From Pempheris klunzingeri (lineage: Eukaryota; Chordata; Actinopteri; Acropomatiformes; Pempheridae), in assembly GCF_042242105.1 (NCBI RefSeq), contig NC_092012.1, positions 20,176,043 through 20,240,042 of the forward strand: DNA of 64,000 nucleotides. The letters are read 5' to 3'. The position numbers and the translations under genes are program-made. Shown piece by piece: positions 60,700 through 64,000 of this stretch (within the stretch, counting starts at the first letter, position 1; the number at the start of each line of letters is the position of its first letter). The notes below the pieces were generated by a model that saw only the letters and a program-made list of their open reading frames with translations, was not told the DNA's origin and made no database searches.

Positions 60700-61985
60700 T
60701 CCTGCTGCTGAAGTTCTCATGCAGTTGTTGGTTAGTTTTTCTAGGTTTGTGTCACTTTATTTGGGTTCCTGATACGTTTGTACTTATAAAAACATCAAGA
60801 AAAGACGCAGTCTTGTCTTTCACTTATCTTAAATTCACATCTTGCGTCTAACATTCACTAGCACTAAAATCCATCGTAATGGCAGATAATCTATGCATCG
60901 TGTTGAAATTATGTATTAAAGTTTTCAAATGTATTTTTTTGCCATTTAAAAGTTTTCTTTTGAAGAATTATATCTGAGCAAATGTGAATCTCTCTCAGTT
61001 GTGCATACGGTTTGCTCAGCGACACACTCGCACTTCTTGGTGTGTTTGTGTCTCACCGGCAACTCTGACTGTCGATGTCACTACCTGTGTGTCTGTCAGC
61101 CTCCTGACTTCTTCTGTACGGACAGATAAGCTACATTTAGTGTTAATGAATACTTTTCCTTTGGTACTCTTGATTTTTAGCAGCAGACCAGGAAGCCCTG
61201 TCACATCTAAACACAACTCTGCTTCTTCTGAAATTGTTAATGTACTGCACTGTGCATTAATAAATGTGTACATACTGGCTCTCTTGTTAAAGCTGCTTCT
61301 TTTACTACAGTAACATTTTGGTGCTGTTTAAGTCTCACTGCCAGTATTATAGATATAAGAAAGGCTAAAGACAGTGGTGTGATGGTTTAGGTTCCCCTCA
61401 TTCACTGCATTTTGGTTTTCTTAAACTATTAAGCAGGTGTAATCAGATTTTTCAGATTATCAGAATCAGATTACTGAAAAAACAGCAAAACTGTAACTCA
61501 AATGAAAAGTTGAATTCATTAACTAAAATGCTTTCTTGCTCAATTCAGTACACTCAATGGTTTTGTTACTACAGACTTAACTTATGGTGACTAATGCTTT
61601 CAAACTTTAAAAAGATATTGCTGTGTAACTATTTGTCAATTTTAACTGTCTATACATGTGTTACTCATAAATGATTTAGCATTTATCATACTGTAATTGT
61701 CATTTATTTAAAGTTCTGGTCTCTCTTCAGACTTGCTATTGAATTAGGGACAACCTGATGGTTTGCAATAATTTTATATATATATTATTTATGCACATGC
61801 AAACCATCAGGTTGTCCCAGAATCGGCTTTATTCTACATGCAACCACGTACAATGTTTAAAATATATACTTTAGTTATGGTTCAGCTATGGTTCCATTAC
61901 AATAACCTCTGTGGGAGATAATGAAGTCTAGTATTTGAACTGTTTACCCAATAAAAAATGCAGACAATCACAGGAAAGCATCTTC
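60700..61985. other. Convergent tbp/pdcd2 intergenic region
   Basis: No exon or RNA gene found. AT-rich apart from a patch near 61000-61100. A 21-bp perfect inverted repeat lies at 61747-61818. Confidence 0.6.
61747..61818. repeat. Perfect 21-bp inverted repeat around an AT-rich 30-bp spacer
   Basis: The arms gggacaacctgatggtttgc(a) at 61747-61767 and its exact reverse complement at 61798-61818 flank an AT-rich spacer. All 21 positions pair. It could be a tiny MITE-like element, a foldback, or a hairpin RNA. No clear target-site duplication adjoins the arms. Confidence 0.97.
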
Positions 61986-62001
61986 AGACAACTATAAAAA
62001 C

Positions 62002-62007
62002 TTTATT
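62002..62007 (-). terminator. pdcd2: pdcd2 poly(A) signal
   Basis: TTTATT on the plus strand (AATAAA on the minus), 355 bases past the pdcd2 stop codon. Confidence 0.65.
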
Positions 62008-62361
62008 GTGACATTGTAAGGCACGGGTCGTATCTTATGTTTTCCTGACTGTGAGCTCTATTAGACCTACTGTATAAACACTATGCTGCACTGGTGGGGC
62101 AGAAACCAGAATTAGTATCATGGTGCATTGTACTTAACTCCAGCATTTAAATATATGATAGAAAATGTTTGGAAGTGACTGAAAACCATAAACAGACTGT
62201 AACCAGAATTTGTGTTTGACTATTTACAGTCATAAAGCTGTTTCATCAAAAGAAATCTGGTGCAAATCCAGAATATCTGCCTTCCCGATACATCTTCAGT
62301 CTCCTTGATAGTCTTGGGGGGAGGCTTTTAATTTGATCAGTCCATTAAATGGGAGGTGATG

Positions 62362-63958
62362 CTACAACACTTCCCTCAGTGCCGAGTCTTCACAGGCATC
62401 ACTGTGTCCTAAACTCTGTTTAGCAGCAGACAGACATGATGTCGGTTTAATCTGTGTGTGTTCATCTGAGCTGAAGTCCTGCTTCCAAATGAACTCGGGG
62501 CAGTACTGGTCGTCATGGTTACAGCTGGCAGAGCATGCGTAGACAGCCAGCGTCCCCCAGTCAATACTGGCTGCTGTCGAGTCCACACACAGACTGTTTA
62601 ACAGCTGGGGCATTACCTAAAGAAGCACACACACACAGAATTACTGCATATACTGGTCAACAGCCAGACTGTTACCTGTGTGGGAAGAGACAGACACAAA
62701 CAGTCACTTATATAATTCAGCACGCACGTTTGTTATCTTCCATACTGCTAAGCATTTTTAATTAAATCATATATAGCATGTGGCCACATTACCACTGTGA
62801 TTTATCTAAAGTTGTTCAACTATCACGTAAATAAGAAATCAGAAACATGTTCATTTACTTAAGCCTGCAAACTTAAGATAAACATGTTGGCATTCAAGAC
62901 TGTTTGGTGACAAAAGCCAAGGAAACAGCACTAAGATGAAAGAATAAGGACCCAAGTAAGTCTGTGAGAGGACAGATTACTGAGCACTGAACAGACTCAG
63001 GTAGTGACTACCTGAAACTCAAACGTCCTCTTGGCGCCACAGGTGCATGGTGGGACATCCTGATCTGACGGGATGTGCTGAGAGGAGACCCACAAGGGAG
63101 AGCCCCCACGACTGTAACGCACCACCTGAACATAACAAAGCACTGTGAGATGGACTCAAACCTTGTCTGTCTTGATTCCAAATGAGTATGTGCATTTGTA
63201 CCTGGTGTGGTTCTGGTGCGATCCTCTTTTTAAATCGCTGGAACACTTTATTGTCTTCAGTCTCTTGCATAGCCATCTCCTCCAGGTCCGTCTCTGCCAG
63301 GGCTGAACACAGAACACAAAGTTTGGATGAAGGCTTTAGACAGTGGTGCTGATTGAACATTTATAAAGGAAAAATAACTCATGAGGTAGTTTTGGAGTTA
63401 ATACTAAAATATGCACCTTTCAGGATTTTTTAAATATATTTAATACAGTCAATGACTTCATGTGACCAGTTGTCAGGCATAACTGAAAGCTTACTGTCTG
63501 CTAAAGAGGGACATTCTGCACTCCTTTCCTCTTCTTCAGCCTCCTTTGTCTCTCTATCTTCTTCTGCTTCCTCCTTCTCCTCCTCCTCCTCCTCCTCCTC
63601 CTCCTCTGGCTCAGTGACCAGCTCAGACTCGGGGAAGAGGAAGGGAGAGGTTGTGACAATGGATGCTTCTATACAGAGAAAAGACAGAGCAGAGAGATGA
63701 AGTCAAGCTGGAAGAAGTATACACGGCAGCTCAGCGTATGGAGGGGAGATGCATGTGTGTAGCCAGCACCTTGGCTGCAGCACTCCCTCTTGTGCGAGTG
63801 TTTCCAGTGGAGGGTCTGGTGGGGTTTTCCACAGTAGGTTACAGAGTGACAGCGGGAACAGGCTTTGTTGCCAGGGCAACCACACACCCAACATAGTTTG
63901 CCTCCAGAGGCGGGCAGCACACTCTGGTCCTGTTCAGGACCGCTGGGGGGTTCATCCT
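62362..63958 (-). CDS. pdcd2: Programmed cell death protein 2 (partial, N-terminus off the right edge)
   Basis: PDCD2 is a zinc-finger protein that acts as a chaperone for ribosomal protein uS5 (RPS2). Five exons on the minus strand: 63958-63770, 63668-63495, 63302-63202, 63125-63012 and 62616-62362. The first visible exon holds the MYND zinc finger ([15 protein letters not shown], then [11 protein letters not shown] and CC). The second is very acidic, with ten Glu encoded by GAG codons. The last three encode the conserved C-terminal domain: [47 protein letters not shown] and FIWKQDF. Human PDCD2 ends shortly after WKQD, whereas this one has some 35 more residues ending SALREVL. The gene follows tbp tail-to-tail, as in human. 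The N-terminal exons are beyond base 64000. Confidence 0.95.
63577..63606 (-). repeat. Coding (GAG)10 trinucleotide run in pdcd2
   Basis: Ten GAG codons in a row encode ten Glu residues in the acidic linker after the MYND finger. Confidence 0.95.
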
Positions 63959-64000
63959 CTGAGAAATAGAAAGAAAAATATTCTCTCAGGATTCATTTTT

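Overview
The window is nuclear DNA of a teleost fish. Ten conserved vertebrate protein genes can be read as spliced exons with GT-AG borders. Supporting signs are short introns, long CA/TG dinucleotide tracts, a relic Tc1-type transposon, a tRNA-derived SINE relic and interspersed repeats of a kind I associate with percomorph genomes. I cannot name the species.

Layout, left to right: urb2 (minus, C-terminal exons beyond the left edge), abcb10 (plus), a gene-poor interval of about 4 kb, acta1 skeletal alpha-actin (plus, with a CArG/TATA promoter), ccsap (plus), rab4a (minus), phf10 (plus), psmb1 (plus), psmc3 (minus), tbp (plus) and pdcd2 (minus, N-terminal exons beyond the right edge). urb2/abcb10, rab4a/phf10 and psmc3/tbp are head-to-head pairs. 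ccsap/rab4a, psmb1/psmc3 and tbp/pdcd2 converge.

The left half matches the human 1q42 neighbourhood (URB2, ABCB10, ACTA1, CCSAP, RAB4A). The right half matches human 6q27 (PHF10, PSMB1, TBP, PDCD2). They meet in the 535 bp between the rab4a and phf10 start codons. NUP133 and TAF5L, which lie among these genes in human, are not seen here. psmc3 sits between psmb1 and tbp, has only one intron, and occupies the head-to-head slot beside tbp that PSMB1 holds in human. This suggests an old retrocopy or a local rearrangement.

Most genes are housekeeping: ribosome biogenesis (urb2), mitochondrial transport (abcb10), centriole/spindle (ccsap), endosome recycling (rab4a), chromatin remodelling (phf10), proteasome (psmb1, psmc3), basal transcription (tbp) and ribosome assembly (pdcd2). 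The exception is muscle-specific acta1. They do not form an operon-like system. No new defence, toxin or viral system is visible. The points most worth following are the two-exon psmc3, a long TG tract next to a frame-neutral abcb10 exon, two clean palindromes between genes, a promoter-like patch between acta1 and ccsap, and a recurring GCTAGC/GCTAAC motif at the housekeeping promoters.
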